From positions 1 to 64,000 of the forward strand of contig NZ_JAIZEN010000013.1 in the NCBI RefSeq assembly GCF_024189295.1: DNA of 64,000 bases, given 5' to 3'. Positions 16,117 to 26,581 of this stretch are shown here, piece by piece. Under the pieces are notes generated by a model. That model was given only the letters and a program-made list of their open reading frames with translations, had not been told where the DNA came from and did not search any database. The DNA is from Halobacillus sp. A1. Lineage in GTDB: Bacteria; Bacillota; Bacilli; Bacillales; Halobacillaceae. Within the stretch, counting starts at the first letter, position 1. Each line of letters opens with the position of its first letter. The translations under genes and the position numbers were made by a program.

Positions 16117-17658
16117 ATGTCTAAACAATATTATGCCATAATCGATGTCGGTTCCAACACGGTACGTCTTGTCATTTATCTAAGAGACAAGAGCGGCCGC
16201 TTGCGCGAAGTCGAAAACGTAAAGTCTGTAGCACGGCTCAGCACCTTCTTACGTGACGATGGCAAACTTTCAAAAGACGGGATTAATAAGTTGATCAGCA
16301 CACTGAACAGTTTTAATGAAGTTTTAGAGACGTATCAATTAGAAGAATCTATTTGTGTAGCGACGGCAGCTATCCGCCAATCTGTCAACCAGGAAGAAAT
16401 CATAGATAATGTTTCCAGCAAGACTGGATTGGATATGAGAATAATATCAGAGAAGGAAGAAGCTTTTTATGGATATTTAGCGGTCGTCAATTCTACTTCA
16501 ATTTCTGAAGGGTACACCGTGGATATCGGTGGAGGAAGTACAGAGGTTACATACTTCAAAGATCGAAAACTCATCCATTCTCATAGTTTTCCTTTTGGAG
16601 CTATTACTCTTAAGCAGAGATTCTTTAAAAATGATTTACCTACAGAGGATGAATTCGCAGATTTGCGTCAATTTTTGAAGAACAGTTTTGCGACTTTATC
16701 CTGGCTGCGTGATGGGAAAGCTCCACTGATTGGAATCGGCGGTGGGGCAAGGAACGTCGTACAAATCGATCAAAATTTGAAGGAGTATCCACTCGCGGGG
16801 CTGCATCAATATAAGATGAACGACAGCGACCTATCATTTATTAAAAATTATCTGTTCACACTTTCAATGAAGAAACTTCAAAAAGTAGAAGGTCTGTCAA
16901 AAGATCGAGCGGATATTATTTTACCAGCGACTGAAGTCTTTCATACGTTGTATGAGACGGTGCAGGCAGAAGGGTTTATTCTTAGCCGAAAAGGACTGAG
17001 GGACGGAGTATTTTATGAATTGCTGACACAGGGGATGGGGACGAATCTATTTCCCAGTGTGCTCGAGGAAAGCATTCAAGAATTAATCAATGATTATGAT
17101 CTGAATATAAAACAGATTCATCATGTACAGCATTTAGCGAAAGAATTGTTCGATCAGTTCCACGAAAAAGGGATAGGTTCTTTTTCAAAGGAAGATTGGA
17201 AAGAGCTTAAAATGGCGAGTTATGTATTTAACCTTGGTCAATATATTGATGATGAAGCCAGCGCTCAACACACTTTTTATTTATTGGCGAACCGGACGAT
17301 TGACGGTTTAATGCATATCGATCGACTAAAGCTGGCCTTGATGGCTTCTTTTAAGAACAAGACTGTATTTAAACAGTTCATCCATCCATATAAGAAATGG
17401 TTTTTAAAGGATGAGCAGCATCGAATTCGTAAACTAGGCGCCTTTCTGAAGTTCTGTTATTGTCTCGATAGTACAAGACGAGGGGCTGTGCAGGACTTGA
17501 AAGTGGAAACAGATAAAGATGATTTGAAAATCACGCTCTTTTGCACGAAGGACTATATGCCTGAAGAATACCAAACTGAAAAGCAGAAAAAACATTTGGA
17601 AAAATCATTAAAGAAACAGATCGAATTAAACTTTGTGGAAGTAGAAGGCTTAGAGTAA
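16117..17658 (+). CDS. ppx: Exopolyphosphatase (Ppx/GppA family)
   Basis: A 513-residue enzyme of the ASKHA fold that removes terminal phosphate from polyphosphate (or acts on pppGpp in GppA). Phosphate-1 loop IIDVGSNTVRLV is at residues 8-19 and the second loop YTVDIGGGSTEVTYF near residue 140; GIGGGARNV follows near 206. The C-terminal part carries an HD-like helical domain. The start MSKQYY at 16117 has AAGGAAGGTGG upstream. An in-frame start at 16108 overlaps that SD. It sits just upstream of ppk, pairing degradation and synthesis of polyphosphate. Ppx versus GppA specificity is not readable, but the context favours Ppx. Confidence 0.92.
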   Translation: MSKQYYAIIDVGSNTVRLVIYLRDKSGRLREVENVKSVARLSTFLRDDGKLSKDGINKLISTLNSFNEVLETYQLEESICVATAAIRQSVNQEEIIDNVSSKTGLDMRIISEKEEAFYGYLAVVNSTSISEGYTVDIGGGSTEVTYFKDRKLIHSHSFPFGAITLKQRFFKNDLPTEDEFADLRQFLKNSFATLSWLRDGKAPLIGIGGGARNVVQIDQNLKEYPLAGLHQYKMNDSDLSFIKNYLFTLSMKKLQKVEGLSKDRADIILPATEVFHTLYETVQAEGFILSRKGLRDGVFYELLTQGMGTNLFPSVLEESIQELINDYDLNIKQIHHVQHLAKELFDQFHEKGIGSFSKEDWKELKMASYVFNLGQYIDDEASAQHTFYLLANRTIDGLMHIDRLKLALMASFKNKTVFKQFIHPYKKWFLKDEQHRIRKLGAFLKFCYCLDSTRRGAVQDLKVETDKDDLKITLFCTKDYMPEEYQTEKQKKHLEKSLKKQIELNFVEVEGLE

Positions 17659-17671
17659 CTACGGTGAAAAT

Positions 17672-17710
17672 TTACTTGAAAATTACATGACTCTTACAAT
17701 TGACCAATAA
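17672..17710 (+). promoter_or_regulatory. Putative PhoP box upstream of ppk
   Basis: TTACTT (17672), TTACAT (17683) and TTACAA (17694) recur at exactly 11-bp intervals, with a weak fourth position CAATAA at 17705. PhoP in Bacillus binds TTAACA-like hexamers repeated every 11 bp. The site lies 53-91 bp before the ppk start. Confidence 0.55.
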
Positions 17711-17762
17711 AGTTCTAGTAAGGTTGTTGTGAAATACATTGTCGGAACAAAGGGAGTGTCCT

Positions 17763-19865
17763 ATGTCTAACACAGATAGCAATAACAACTTAGATCATCC
17801 CAGTTATTATAATAATCGTGAATTGAGCTGGCTCGCTTTTAATGAAAGGGTGCTTGAAGAAGCTAAAGATTCAAGCAACCCACTGTTGGAAAGGCTTAAG
17901 TTTTTAGCGATTTTTTCTTCGAATCTAGATGAGTTTTTCATGGTCAGGGTAGCCGGGCTGAAAGATCAGGTAAAAGCCGGCTATAACAAACCGGAGAATA
18001 AAGCCGGCTTAACTCCAAAACAGCAGCTTAGTGAAATAGCTTCTATAAATCACGAGCTTGTAGAAATGCAATATGAAACATACCAAGAAATGAAGCCGGA
18101 GCTCGAAGAAGAAAAGGTTTCCCTGACTTCGATTGAAGAGTTGTCCAACACCCAGTTGAAAGGGTTGGAAAGGTATTTTAATGAAGAAATTTTTCCAGTG
18201 TTGACACCGATGGCAGTAGATGCTTACCGTCCCTTTCCTATTTTGCTGAGTAAATCGGTTAACTTGGCTGTCGTTTTAAAGGATAATTTGGATCTTAGTG
18301 ATGAAACAGAGAAAAACGCCATCGTTCAAGTCCCCTCAGTGATGCCGAGGTTTGTAGAGGTATACCATCCTTCCAAACAACAATTCATCCTTTTAGAAGA
18401 GGTTATCAGCTATTTCATAGATGAATTATTCAAAGGGTATAAGGTTGAGTCGATAACTGAATTCAGAATCACAAGAAATGCCGATATGACGATCCATGAA
18501 GAAGGCGCAAGAGACTTATTGAAAGAGATAGAAAAAGAGTTGAAGAAAAGAAAATGGGGAGCCGCTGTAAGGCTTGAAGTTCGAAAAGGTAAATATGATG
18601 AAAATGTTGTGAGATTTCTGCTGAATGTATTGGAGATTCACCATAACGATTTATACGTTACAAATGGGCCGTTAGACTTGACCTACTTGTTTAACTTTTA
18701 TAAATCCATTGCTGATACAAGAGAGCATTTGGTTTACGAACATTTGATCCCACAGCCGCTTAAGGATTTAGAAATTGATGAAGATTTGTTTGAAGCTTCA
18801 CTGTCTCGGGATATTTTCCTTCATCATCCTTACGAATCATTTGAACCGGTCGTCGACTTCATCTCTGATGCAGCAGATGATCCGAACGTACTAGCTATAA
18901 AACAGACACTTTACAGAGTGAGCGGTGATTCACCAATCATTGATGGATTGAAAAGAGCAGCGGAGAATGGTAAACAGGTGACAGTCCTCGTTGAGTTAAA
19001 AGCTAGATTTGATGAAGAGAACAATGTGCAATGGGCGAGAGAACTTGAAAAAGCAGGCTGTCATGTCATATACGGTATGACTTATTTGAAAACACATAGT
19101 AAGATTACACTTATTGTAAGGAAAAGAAAAGATAAGATTGAGCGTTTCGTTCATCTAGGAACAGGGAACTATAATGATCAAACGGCTAAACTTTACACTG
19201 ATATGGGCATTATAACGACCGTAGAGGAATTTGGAACGGATGCAACCAATTTTTTCAATTATTTAAGCGGGTATACGGATAAACCTCAGTTTAATCATAT
19301 TGAGATGTCGCCCTTTGATATACGCACAGGTTTCCTCGATAAAATCAACCATGAAATTGAATGCCATAAGCAATACGGTAATGGCAAAATCATTGCAAAG
19401 ATGAATTCGCTGACCGATAAGCCTATTATCAAGAAACTATACGAGGCTTCAAAAGCCGGCGTAAAGGTACACCTTATTGTTAGAGGGATTTGCTGCTTAA
19501 AACCAGGTATTCAAGGTATAAGTGAAAACATTAGAGTCATCAGTGTAGTAGGAAGGCTTTTAGAGCATAGCAGGATTTTTTATTTTCATCACAATGGAGA
19601 AGATAACGTCTACTTATCTTCCGCTGATTTGATGACAAGGAACATGGTGAAGCGTGTGGAGTTACTTTTCCCTATTTATGAAGTTCGCATCAAAAATCGT
19701 CTGATTAAAATTCTGAACCTTATGCTTGCCGACAATGTTAAGGCAAGAGAGCAGGATCGATATGGAAAGTATCATTATGTCGAGCCCTCTGAAGATGAAG
19801 AACTGGTAAACAGTCAGATGAAGTTATTTGAATCGGCTTATAACGTTTTAGAGGATGAAGAGTGA
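17763..19865 (+). CDS. ppk: Polyphosphate kinase Ppk1
   Basis: It makes polyphosphate from ATP and is autophosphorylated on histidine. The 700-residue protein begins with the N domain [17 protein letters not shown], and [15 protein letters not shown] follows. The catalytic phospho-His lies in [16 protein letters not shown]. The second phospholipase D-like motif is [19 protein letters not shown], and the C-terminal region contains [13 protein letters not shown] at 17763 has AAAGGGAG nine bases upstream; an in-frame ORF opens 24 bp earlier. An 11-bp-spaced repeat typical of PhoP binding lies in the promoter region, which would connect expression to phosphate starvation. Confidence 0.96.
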   Translation: MSNTDSNNNLDHPSYYNNRELSWLAFNERVLEEAKDSSNPLLERLKFLAIFSSNLDEFFMVRVAGLKDQVKAGYNKPENKAGLTPKQQLSEIASINHELVEMQYETYQEMKPELEEEKVSLTSIEELSNTQLKGLERYFNEEIFPVLTPMAVDAYRPFPILLSKSVNLAVVLKDNLDLSDETEKNAIVQVPSVMPRFVEVYHPSKQQFILLEEVISYFIDELFKGYKVESITEFRITRNADMTIHEEGARDLLKEIEKELKKRKWGAAVRLEVRKGKYDENVVRFLLNVLEIHHNDLYVTNGPLDLTYLFNFYKSIADTREHLVYEHLIPQPLKDLEIDEDLFEASLSRDIFLHHPYESFEPVVDFISDAADDPNVLAIKQTLYRVSGDSPIIDGLKRAAENGKQVTVLVELKARFDEENNVQWARELEKAGCHVIYGMTYLKTHSKITLIVRKRKDKIERFVHLGTGNYNDQTAKLYTDMGIITTVEEFGTDATNFFNYLSGYTDKPQFNHIEMSPFDIRTGFLDKINHEIECHKQYGNGKIIAKMNSLTDKPIIKKLYEASKAGVKVHLIVRGICCLKPGIQGISENIRVISVVGRLLEHSRIFYFHHNGEDNVYLSSADLMTRNMVKRVELLFPIYEVRIKNRLIKILNLMLADNVKAREQDRYGKYHYVEPSEDEELVNSQMKLFESAYNVLEDEE

Positions 19866-19889
19866 AAATTTCAGTTTGTTTCGACAAAA

Positions 19890-19921
19890 GTGAAAAAGGC
19901 GTACCAAACGGTGCGTCTTTC
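19890..19921 (+). terminator. Weak terminator after ppk
   Basis: GGCGTACC-AAAC-GGTGCGTC is a short hairpin with mismatches followed by TTTCTT. It is weaker than the other terminators here. Confidence 0.4.
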
Positions 19922-19968
19922 TTGTTATAATGTAGATGATTCAGAATAAAGAAAAAAAGAGATAAATG

Positions 19969-20023
19969 TTGAATTCACAAACGTTTGAACCCTATAATAG
20001 TAAGTGTGTTTGCAAACGTTTAC
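19969..20023 (+). promoter_or_regulatory. odhA promoter flanked by two AAACGTTT operator-like palindromes
   Basis: The promoter is TTGAAT (19969-19974), an 18-bp spacer and TATAAT (19993-19998). One palindrome CAAACGTTTG (19978-19987) lies in the spacer. A second, GCAAACGTTTAC (20012-20023), lies just downstream of the -10, 35 bp centre to centre. The downstream site resembles a CcpA cre box (TG-N-AA-N-CG core), so catabolite repression or another LacI-family repressor is plausible. Confidence 0.6.
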
Positions 20024-20062
20024 GTTCCAGCATTAGACAACAACTACTTGGAGGTATTTGAC

Positions 20063-22939
20063 GTGGCTAATCAAGGTGCCAATGAAAGATTTTGGGAAGG
20101 GTTTCATGGTCCGAATATGGGCTACATTGAAGAACAATACGAATCGTATGAAAAAGATCCACAGTCAGTTGATGCAACTTTAAAACAATTATTTGATGAA
20201 CACGGAGCACCGGATTGGATGAGTGCTTCAGTTTCTACTTCTGCAAATGGAGAAGCTAAAGCCTCTTCTGTAGATATAAACAAGGTAACCTCAGCCCACA
20301 AACTGGTTGAGGCTATTAGACGTCATGGCCATCTTGATGCAAATATTTATGCTGTTGGCAGTAATGATCGGGCACCTACAAACATGTTAGAGATATCAAG
20401 ATATGGCCTGAGTGAAGAAGATCTTGAAAATATCCCTGCTGAATGGGTATGGCAGAATTCACCGGTCAAATTAGAAAATGCTTTACAAGTCGTCAAAACT
20501 TTAAAAGAAAGATATGCAGGAACGACTGCTTTTGAATATGACCACGTCAGTCATGAGAATGAAAGACAATGGCTGCAGAATCAGATTGATTCCGCTTCAT
20601 TTAAAGTAAACTTAAATAATGAAGAGAAAAAACAGTTACTTAAGAGGTTAGTTGATGTAGAGGGATTTGAACACTTTTTGGCGAGGACGTTCGTCGCACA
20701 GAAGCGTTTTTCTATTGAAGGTCTTGATGTAATGGTTCCTATGCTGGATCATATCGTCCAGGCTGCTTCCTCCGATAGAATCAGCAATATCATGATGGGG
20801 ATGGCGCACCGCGGCAGATTAAATGTTCTGGCCCACGTCCTCGGGAAACCTTATGACCGTATCTTCTCTGAATTCCATCATTCTCCGGATAAAGAACTTG
20901 TTCCTTCCGAAGGGTCGACTGGAATCAACTATGGCTGGACTGGAGATGTGAAATATCATTTTGGTGCTCACCGTGAAATCGGCAATGGGCAGCAGTCCAC
21001 CACCCAAGTGACGATGAGCCATAACCCTTCACACTTAGAATATGTGAATCCAGTAGTACAAGGTTTTACACGAGCAGCCCAGGATGACCGGACGAAACCA
21101 GGATATTCTCAGCTCGATGAAGAAGAAGCTTTTGGCATTCTAATTCATGGGGATGCTGCTTTTATAGGTGAAGGGGTTGTAGCAGAATCGCTGAACATGA
21201 AAGATTTACCTGGCTACCGTACAGGGGGGACTATTCATGTGATCGCAAACAATTTAGTTGGTTTCACGACCAATCGTAAGGATGGCCGGTCTACCCGCTA
21301 CGCTAGTGATTTGGCCAAAGGTTTTGAAATTCCGATTCTTCACGTGAACGCGGATGACCCAGTAGCTTGTTTATCAGCGATCTCTTTTGCTTATGAATAC
21401 CGTAAAAAGTTCAAAAAGGATTTTGTCATCGACTTGATCGGTTACCGCCGATACGGACATAATGAAATCGATGAGCCAAGATCTACTCAACCTAAACTTT
21501 ACAAAGAAATAGATGATCACCCTACAGTGCCTCACATTTTCGAAAAACAATTAATTGAAGAAAATGTGGTGGAAGAAGGAACGCTAAAAGCGATGTTCGA
21601 AGAAGTAGAAAGCAATTTGCGTGATACTTATAACAATATGAAAGAAAATGAAACAGCGGAAGCGGATGTCAAAGATCGTCCAGGCGGGGTTGAAAAGCCT
21701 CTGGATGAGATCGTTACCGCCATAAATCTAGATCGTTTGAAAAAACTCAACAAGGAACTGCTCAAACGCCCAGAAGGCTTTAATGGTTTTAAAAAGCTTG
21801 AGAAGATTCTGCAGAAACGCAGCAATATGCTGGAAGACGGCAATAAAGTCGATTGGGCTACAGCAGAAGCTCTAGCTTTTGCTTCCATTATTGAAGACGG
21901 CAAACCTATTCGTATAACGGGTCAGGATACGGAGCGAGGAACCTTTGCTCATCGTCACCTCGTTCTTCACGATGTGGAAACGGACGAAACGTACTGCCCG
22001 CTTCATGGAATAGAACAAGCTGATGCTTCTTTTGATATTTTCAATAGCCCGTTGTCAGAAGCAGGTGTACTAGGATTCGAGTATGGATATAGTGTCCAAG
22101 CACCGGAAGCTCTCGTAATATGGGAGGCGCAGTTTGGTGATTTTGCCAATGCCGGCCAAGTTATTTTCGATCAGTTCGTTGCAGCAGGCCGCGCTAAATG
22201 GGGAGAGAAATCCAATATCGTATTCTTACTTCCTCATGGCTATGAAGGTCAAGGGCCTGAACACTCGAGTGCAAGGCTTGAACGTTTCTTGCAATTAGCG
22301 GCTGAGAATAACTGGACCGTAGCTAACGTTACCTCGTCTGCGCAATATTTCCATCTCCTTAGACGACAGGCGGCTATCAGCAACGAGGAAGAAGCACGAC
22401 CACTAGTCCTCATGTCACCTAAAAGCCTGCTTAGAAATCAGCGTGTAGCTGATGAGGGCAGCAAGTTCAGCAAGCTTAACTTCCAGCCCATTTTAAGACA
22501 GCCGGGGCTGACTAAGGATACGAAAAAAGATAAAGAAAAAGTGAAATCGTTATTGTTAGGCAGTGGGAAAATAATGGTTGAAATTGAGGATTATGTTGAA
22601 AAACTTGAAGATACCTCCTTTGAGACTATAGATGCTGTGCGTGTTGAACAAATCTATCCATTCCCGACCAGACATTTACAAGAAATCTTAGGAGAATATC
22701 CTAATATAGAAGAGCTTGTCTGGGTGCAGGAAGAACCACAAAATATGGGAAGCTGGTATTTTGTTGAAGGAATTTTGCACAAACTGCTGAGTAAAGGACA
22801 AATCCACCGATATGTAGGAAGGCCGCACCGTGCTTCTCCGTCAGTCGGTGAACCGAATATCCACAAAACAGAACAAAATCGTATAATCAGAGAAGCGTTA
22901 CAGTTGTCTAAAGGAGGAAATACAAATGAAGGAAATTAA
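20063..22939 (+). CDS. odhA: 2-oxoglutarate dehydrogenase E1 component OdhA
   Basis: The thiamine-diphosphate E1 of 2-oxoglutarate dehydrogenase, which decarboxylates 2-oxoglutarate and loads succinyl onto the OdhB lipoyl group. It has 958 residues from GTG at 20063, preceded by TTGGAGGTATTTGAC; the 26-codon upstream extension runs through the promoter and is not real. [20 protein letters not shown] and the TPP-binding [16 protein letters not shown] region with [14 protein letters not shown] are intact. The C-terminal transketolase part has [20 protein letters not shown]. It overlaps odhB by 14 bp, so the two are translationally coupled. The E3 subunit is not in the window. Confidence 0.97.
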   Translation: MANQGANERFWEGFHGPNMGYIEEQYESYEKDPQSVDATLKQLFDEHGAPDWMSASVSTSANGEAKASSVDINKVTSAHKLVEAIRRHGHLDANIYAVGSNDRAPTNMLEISRYGLSEEDLENIPAEWVWQNSPVKLENALQVVKTLKERYAGTTAFEYDHVSHENERQWLQNQIDSASFKVNLNNEEKKQLLKRLVDVEGFEHFLARTFVAQKRFSIEGLDVMVPMLDHIVQAASSDRISNIMMGMAHRGRLNVLAHVLGKPYDRIFSEFHHSPDKELVPSEGSTGINYGWTGDVKYHFGAHREIGNGQQSTTQVTMSHNPSHLEYVNPVVQGFTRAAQDDRTKPGYSQLDEEEAFGILIHGDAAFIGEGVVAESLNMKDLPGYRTGGTIHVIANNLVGFTTNRKDGRSTRYASDLAKGFEIPILHVNADDPVACLSAISFAYEYRKKFKKDFVIDLIGYRRYGHNEIDEPRSTQPKLYKEIDDHPTVPHIFEKQLIEENVVEEGTLKAMFEEVESNLRDTYNNMKENETAEADVKDRPGGVEKPLDEIVTAINLDRLKKLNKELLKRPEGFNGFKKLEKILQKRSNMLEDGNKVDWATAEALAFASIIEDGKPIRITGQDTERGTFAHRHLVLHDVETDETYCPLHGIEQADASFDIFNSPLSEAGVLGFEYGYSVQAPEALVIWEAQFGDFANAGQVIFDQFVAAGRAKWGEKSNIVFLLPHGYEGQGPEHSSARLERFLQLAAENNWTVANVTSSAQYFHLLRRQAAISNEEEARPLVLMSPKSLLRNQRVADEGSKFSKLNFQPILRQPGLTKDTKKDKEKVKSLLLGSGKIMVEIEDYVEKLEDTSFETIDAVRVEQIYPFPTRHLQEILGEYPNIEELVWVQEEPQNMGSWYFVEGILHKLLSKGQIHRYVGRPHRASPSVGEPNIHKTEQNRIIREALQLSKGGNTNEGN

Positions 22940-24260
22940 GGTCCCTGAATTAGCTGAATCAATCACAGAAGGTACGATTGCCGAGTGGCTCGTAAAAAAA
23001 GGTGATCAAGTTGAGAAGGGAGACGCCATCCTTGAGCTTGAAACAGACAAAGTTAACGTAGAGGTTAATGCTGATGCCAGCGGTGTTTTAGCTGAAATCT
23101 TGAAAGAAGAAGGTGATGACGTTGAAGTTGGAGACGTCATCGCTAAAGTAGATGAAAACGGAGAAGCTGGAGGCTCTTCCGAAGAAGAAAACTCCGAGGA
23201 AGAAGAAAGTACCGAGGAACAAGAAGATACTGGGGATAAACAAGAAAATACAAAAGAGACGGCTCAAAAAGAAGAGTCTTCCGATGGTCAAGAAGAAGAG
23301 CCTGCAAAAGAAACTTCTTCTAATGAAAAAGAATCAAAAAATGATGTCGTAGCCACCCCGGCTGCTCGTAAGCGCGCGCGTGAGCTCGGTATCAATCTCA
23401 GTGAGATCAGTGCTAAAGATCCTTTAGGTCGTATTCGTCCTGAAGACGTTGATGCGGCTGCTCAAGGAGAAAGCAAGAAAGAGGAGAAGAAAGAAGCTCC
23501 TAAAAAAGAAAAGAAAAAAGAAAGCAAGCAGGAATCAAGTGAAAAGACAGAATTTGAAAAGCCTGTAGAGCGCATTAAAATGTCCCGTCGCCGTCAAACG
23601 ATTGCTAAGCGTCTAGTTGAAGCCCAGCAAAGTTCAGCGATGCTGACGACATTTAATGAAGTAGATATGACGAATGTGATGAAGCTGCGCAGTGACCGTA
23701 AAGAGTCATTCCAGAGAAAGCATGATGTGAAACTAGGATTTATGTCATTCTTTACTAAGGCTGCAGTGGGAGCACTTAAGGAGTTCCCTAACATCAATGC
23801 TGAAATCCAGGGCAATGAAATCATCCAGAAGAAATTCTATGATATCGGTATGGCTGTTTCAACAGATGAAGGCCTGGTCGTGCCGGTTGTGCGCGACGCA
23901 GATCGCTTAGACTTTGCAGGAATTGAAAAAGGGATTATGGATATGGCCAAAAAGGCTCGTGATAAAGAACTGCAGCTTGATGATCTTCAAGGAGGTTCTT
24001 TCACGATCACAAATGGCGGAATATTCGGTTCTATGCTCTCTACACCGATTCTGAATTCACCTCAAGTCGGAATACTAGGGCTGCATAATATTGAGAAACG
24101 TCCTAAAGTCATGCCGGATGATACGATACAAGCTCGTCCGATGATGTATATTGCTTTATCCTACGATCACAGAATCGTAGATGGAAAAGAAGCTGTGCAA
24201 TTCTTGCGCCGAATCAAGGAAATGATAGAAGATCCTTATGATCTGCTTTTAGAAGGATAA
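22926..24260 (+). CDS. odhB: Dihydrolipoyl succinyltransferase E2 (OdhB)
   Basis: The E2 core of 2-oxoglutarate dehydrogenase, 444 residues. The lipoyl domain spans residues 1-75 with the modified lysine K42 in [10 protein letters not shown] very acidic Glu/Ser linker follows (about 80-140), then the E3-binding domain [20 protein letters not shown], a second Lys/Glu-rich linker, and the catalytic domain ending in [19 protein letters not shown]42 would be lipoylated by the LipM/LipA route encoded nearby. The linker is longer and more charged than in B. subtilis, in keeping with a halophile. A strong terminator follows. Confidence 0.97.
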   Translation: MKEIKVPELAESITEGTIAEWLVKKGDQVEKGDAILELETDKVNVEVNADASGVLAEILKEEGDDVEVGDVIAKVDENGEAGGSSEEENSEEEESTEEQEDTGDKQENTKETAQKEESSDGQEEEPAKETSSNEKESKNDVVATPAARKRARELGINLSEISAKDPLGRIRPEDVDAAAQGESKKEEKKEAPKKEKKKESKQESSEKTEFEKPVERIKMSRRRQTIAKRLVEAQQSSAMLTTFNEVDMTNVMKLRSDRKESFQRKHDVKLGFMSFFTKAAVGALKEFPNINAEIQGNEIIQKKFYDIGMAVSTDEGLVVPVVRDADRLDFAGIEKGIMDMAKKARDKELQLDDLQGGSFTITNGGIFGSMLSTPILNSPQVGILGLHNIEKRPKVMPDDTIQARPMMYIALSYDHRIVDGKEAVQFLRRIKEMIEDPYDLLLEG

Positions 24261-24266
24261 TAATGA

Positions 24267-24297
24267 AGCCCCCGCTGCTCAGCGGGGGCTTTTTTAT
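24267..24297 (+). terminator. Terminator of odhAB
   Basis: AGCCCCCGCT and AGCGGGGGCT pair around GCTC and are followed by TTTTTT. Confidence 0.93.
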
Positions 24298-24374
24298 ATC
24301 TGTTTTTTAAATGCCGATAATAGTAAAAGTAACATAATCAATACTTTTAGCCTTACAACGTTTTTTTAAAAAAA

Positions 24375-24665
24375 GCTATGTTAAAGGCGGCGGTTGATAT
24401 GGATAAGTGAGTTATTCAACTATATGGCAGAATAGTGGAAGGCTAGGATTCGAGAAATTGGGTGAGGGGTCAGGGCGGCGGGGAATGACTCGCTTTAAGT
24501 GGGAGCGCGGTGAGCTTCCTCGGACGTCCCGTCCTGCGGGATCTCACCAAGCACTCTCTTCCCACAGGAGTCTCCCCATTCCCCGCCGCCCCTCACCGGT
24601 TATGTACTCAACGAAATCGCTTTAAAAAACTTCTTAGTAATATTGGTAGTATTAAACTTCAGTGA
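24375..24665 (-). repeat. Palindromic repeat copy A (full element with both flanks)
   Basis: The core palindrome spans 24461-24598. Outer arms GGGCGGCGGGGAAT and ATTCCCCGCCGCCC extend further through GGTGAGGGG/CCCCTCACC after a small bulge. Inside are GTGGGA/TCCCAC, GGTGAG/CTCACC and the tip hairpin GGACG-TCC-CGTCC (read on this strand as complementary). Left-flank landmarks are GCTATGTTAAAGG (24375) and AAGTGAGTTATTCAAC with TATGGCAG. The right flank ends with GAAATCGCTTTAAAAAAC and TTAAACTTCAGTG. The same landmarks, inverted, border copy G at 48.2-48.5 kb. No ORF in it has an SD. Confidence 0.85.
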
Positions 24666-24790
24666 TCTTTTTATCGTGTTTTTGTATAGAAACTTCCTGA
24701 ACTTTAAGGTAGTTCCAAGCATTTTTTGCATACAGAAGTTCAGATGGTTATCACTTAAAAGTAGTTATTTTTTAAGTGAAGACACAAAAG

Positions 24791-24995
24791 TTGTTTACGT
24801 TATCCTCACAAAAGCAAGAAGGTCCGGGAAATTGCGAGACTCCTATGGGAGAACAGTACAGGGTGAGATCCCGGAGGGCGTTAGTCCCGAGGAAGCTCAC
24901 CGTACGCCCATGGAAAGCGAGTGATTTCCCGGACCTTCAAGCACTATCTTTAGTAACGGAAACAGTTTAAATATCAACAAGGAACTTTAACATAA
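24791..24995 (+). repeat. Palindromic repeat copy B with terminal inverted repeats
   Basis: Core 24818-24938: 15-base perfect arms GAAGGTCCGGGAAAT / ATTTCCCGGACCTTC. Inside are TGGGA/CCCA, GGTGAG (24861)/CTCACC and a tip hairpin GGGCGTTAGTCCC. The element is bounded by TTGTTTACGTTATCC on the left and TAGTAACGGAAACAG on the right, an inverted pair of the form TGTTTMCGTTA. To the right AATATCAACAAGGAACTTTA, then ACATAACC, resembles the copy G flank. It lies head-to-head with copy A upstream of yhbH. Confidence 0.8.
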
Positions 24996-25142
24996 CCTTG
25001 TAATTAAAAGGAACAGCTTTTGAATGCGAATATTTTATATAAGCGTACGTTCAAAAACACTTAAGTTTGCACTTCCTCCTCATAATTATAAATAAATCTT
25101 AATAAAAAACCAGTCATATCTGATTTCGCTTCATCCATCGAA

Positions 25143-25160
25143 CTTGTCCTGCATATGATA
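25143..25160 (+). promoter_or_regulatory. Sigma-E-like -10 element upstream of yhbH
   Basis: CATATGATA (25152-25160) fits CATA-N3-TA, as in front of prkA. The -35 at the right distance (TCATCCA) is poor, so this is tentative. Confidence 0.35.
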
Positions 25161-25190
25161 GAGTAATCCACAAAGAGGAGGGGGAAAAAT

Positions 25191-26363
25191 GTGTTGAATG
25201 ATAAGAAGAACTTTGTCATTGCTGAAGACGACTGGTCCCTCCATCGAAAAGGCTATGATGACCAGAGGAGACACCAGGAAAAGGTTAAAGATGCAATGAA
25301 CAAACAGTTACCAGATTTAATTACGGAAGAAAATATTGTGATGTCAAATGGAAAACGTGTTGTGAAGATACCCATTCGGTCACTTGATGAATATAAGATT
25401 CGGTATAATTACGACAAAAACAAACATGCAGGTCAAGGAGATGGAGATAGTCAAGTTGGTGATGTAGTTGGTCAGTCTCAAGAGGCTCAAAAAAAACCCG
25501 GGCAAGGAGAAGGTGCTGGAGACAAAGCTGGTGAAGATTATTATGAAGCAGAAGTCAGCTTAGCCGAGTTGGAAGAAGCCTTTTTCAAAGAGCTTACACT
25601 TCCTAATTTAGCTGAAAAAGAAAAAGACACGATCATGCATGAGGAAATTGAGTTTACAGACATTAGAAAAACGGGACTTGTAGGCAATATTGATAAGAAA
25701 AGGACGATGCTTGAGGCGTTCAAGCGAAACGCTCTCGGGGGGGATTCATCCTTTGCTCCGATTTATCCTGAAGATATTAGATTTAAAGCATGGACAGACC
25801 AAGATAAGCCTGAGTCAAAAGCTGTCGTCATCGCTATGATGGATACTTCCGGGTCTATGGGCCAGTGGGAGAAATATATGGCCAGAAGCTTTTTCTTCTG
25901 GATGAACCGATTTTTGAATAAAAATTATGAAACGGTTGACGTAGAGTTCATTGCCCACCATACGCAGGCTAAGATTGTGAGTGAGAATGACTTTTTCTCT
26001 AAAGGGGAAAGTGGGGGGACGATTTGTTCTTCTGCCTATAGAAAAGCATTAGAGTTGATTGATCAAAAGTATCCGCCTGAAAGATATAATATTTATCCTT
26101 TCCATTTCTCTGATGGGGATAATCTGACATCTGATAATAAACGCTGTGTCTCGCTGATTCACGATTTAATTGAAGTATCCCAGATGTTCGGATATGGTGA
26201 AGTCAATCAATATAACCGTTCATCAAGCTTAATGCAGGCATATAAATCAATTAGTCATCCTAAATTCCGCTATCATATTTTAAAGAAAAAAGCTGACGTA
26301 TTCTACGCAATGAAGCATTTCTTTAATGAAGAAGTGAATGAAGAAATGGCATGGACAGAATGA
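25191..26363 (+). CDS. yhbH: Sporulation protein YhbH (DUF444)
   Basis: A 390-residue DUF444 protein, typical in length for YhbH, which works in the mother cell during sporulation with PrkA. The N-terminal [28 protein letters not shown] is diagnostic. A Gln/Gly-rich linker (about 80-115) follows. The second half is a von Willebrand A-like domain with the metal-site motif [16 protein letters not shown] and [14 protein letters not shown] start, or TTG one codon later, after AGAGGAGGGGG. It is separated from prkA, its usual neighbour, by ppx-ppk-odhAB and two repeats. Confidence 0.94.
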   Translation: MLNDKKNFVIAEDDWSLHRKGYDDQRRHQEKVKDAMNKQLPDLITEENIVMSNGKRVVKIPIRSLDEYKIRYNYDKNKHAGQGDGDSQVGDVVGQSQEAQKKPGQGEGAGDKAGEDYYEAEVSLAELEEAFFKELTLPNLAEKEKDTIMHEEIEFTDIRKTGLVGNIDKKRTMLEAFKRNALGGDSSFAPIYPEDIRFKAWTDQDKPESKAVVIAMMDTSGSMGQWEKYMARSFFFWMNRFLNKNYETVDVEFIAHHTQAKIVSENDFFSKGESGGTICSSAYRKALELIDQKYPPERYNIYPFHFSDGDNLTSDNKRCVSLIHDLIEVSQMFGYGEVNQYNRSSSLMQAYKSISHPKFRYHILKKKADVFYAMKHFFNEEVNEEMAWTE

Positions 26364-26397
26364 GCTGAGGATTAAATTCCTTGGCTTATTTTTTTGG
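26362..26397 (+). terminator. Terminator of yhbH
   Basis: GAGCTGAGGA and TTCCTTGGCT pair with wobbles around TTAAA and run into TTATTTTTTT. Confidence 0.6.
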
Positions 26398-26581
26398 TGC
26401 GTAAATATGCTTGTCTGGACTTTTTGTAAAAAGCCAACGAAACCGATCTTCTGGGTAAAATGAAAAAATCTATATCAATAGTATTAAAGCATACAGAAAA
26501 GGGGTATAAGCTGAATTACTCCTATTTTGAAGGGGGTTGTTGTTATAATTGTATTAAGATACATAAAAGGAGTTCCGGATA

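Noticed and set aside
24407-24970. Frames of 64-93 codons across repeats A and B (and similar frames at 39264, 39616, 39659, 39764 and 48260)
   Set aside because: They coincide with the palindromic repeats, differ from copy to copy in frame, and lack an SD.
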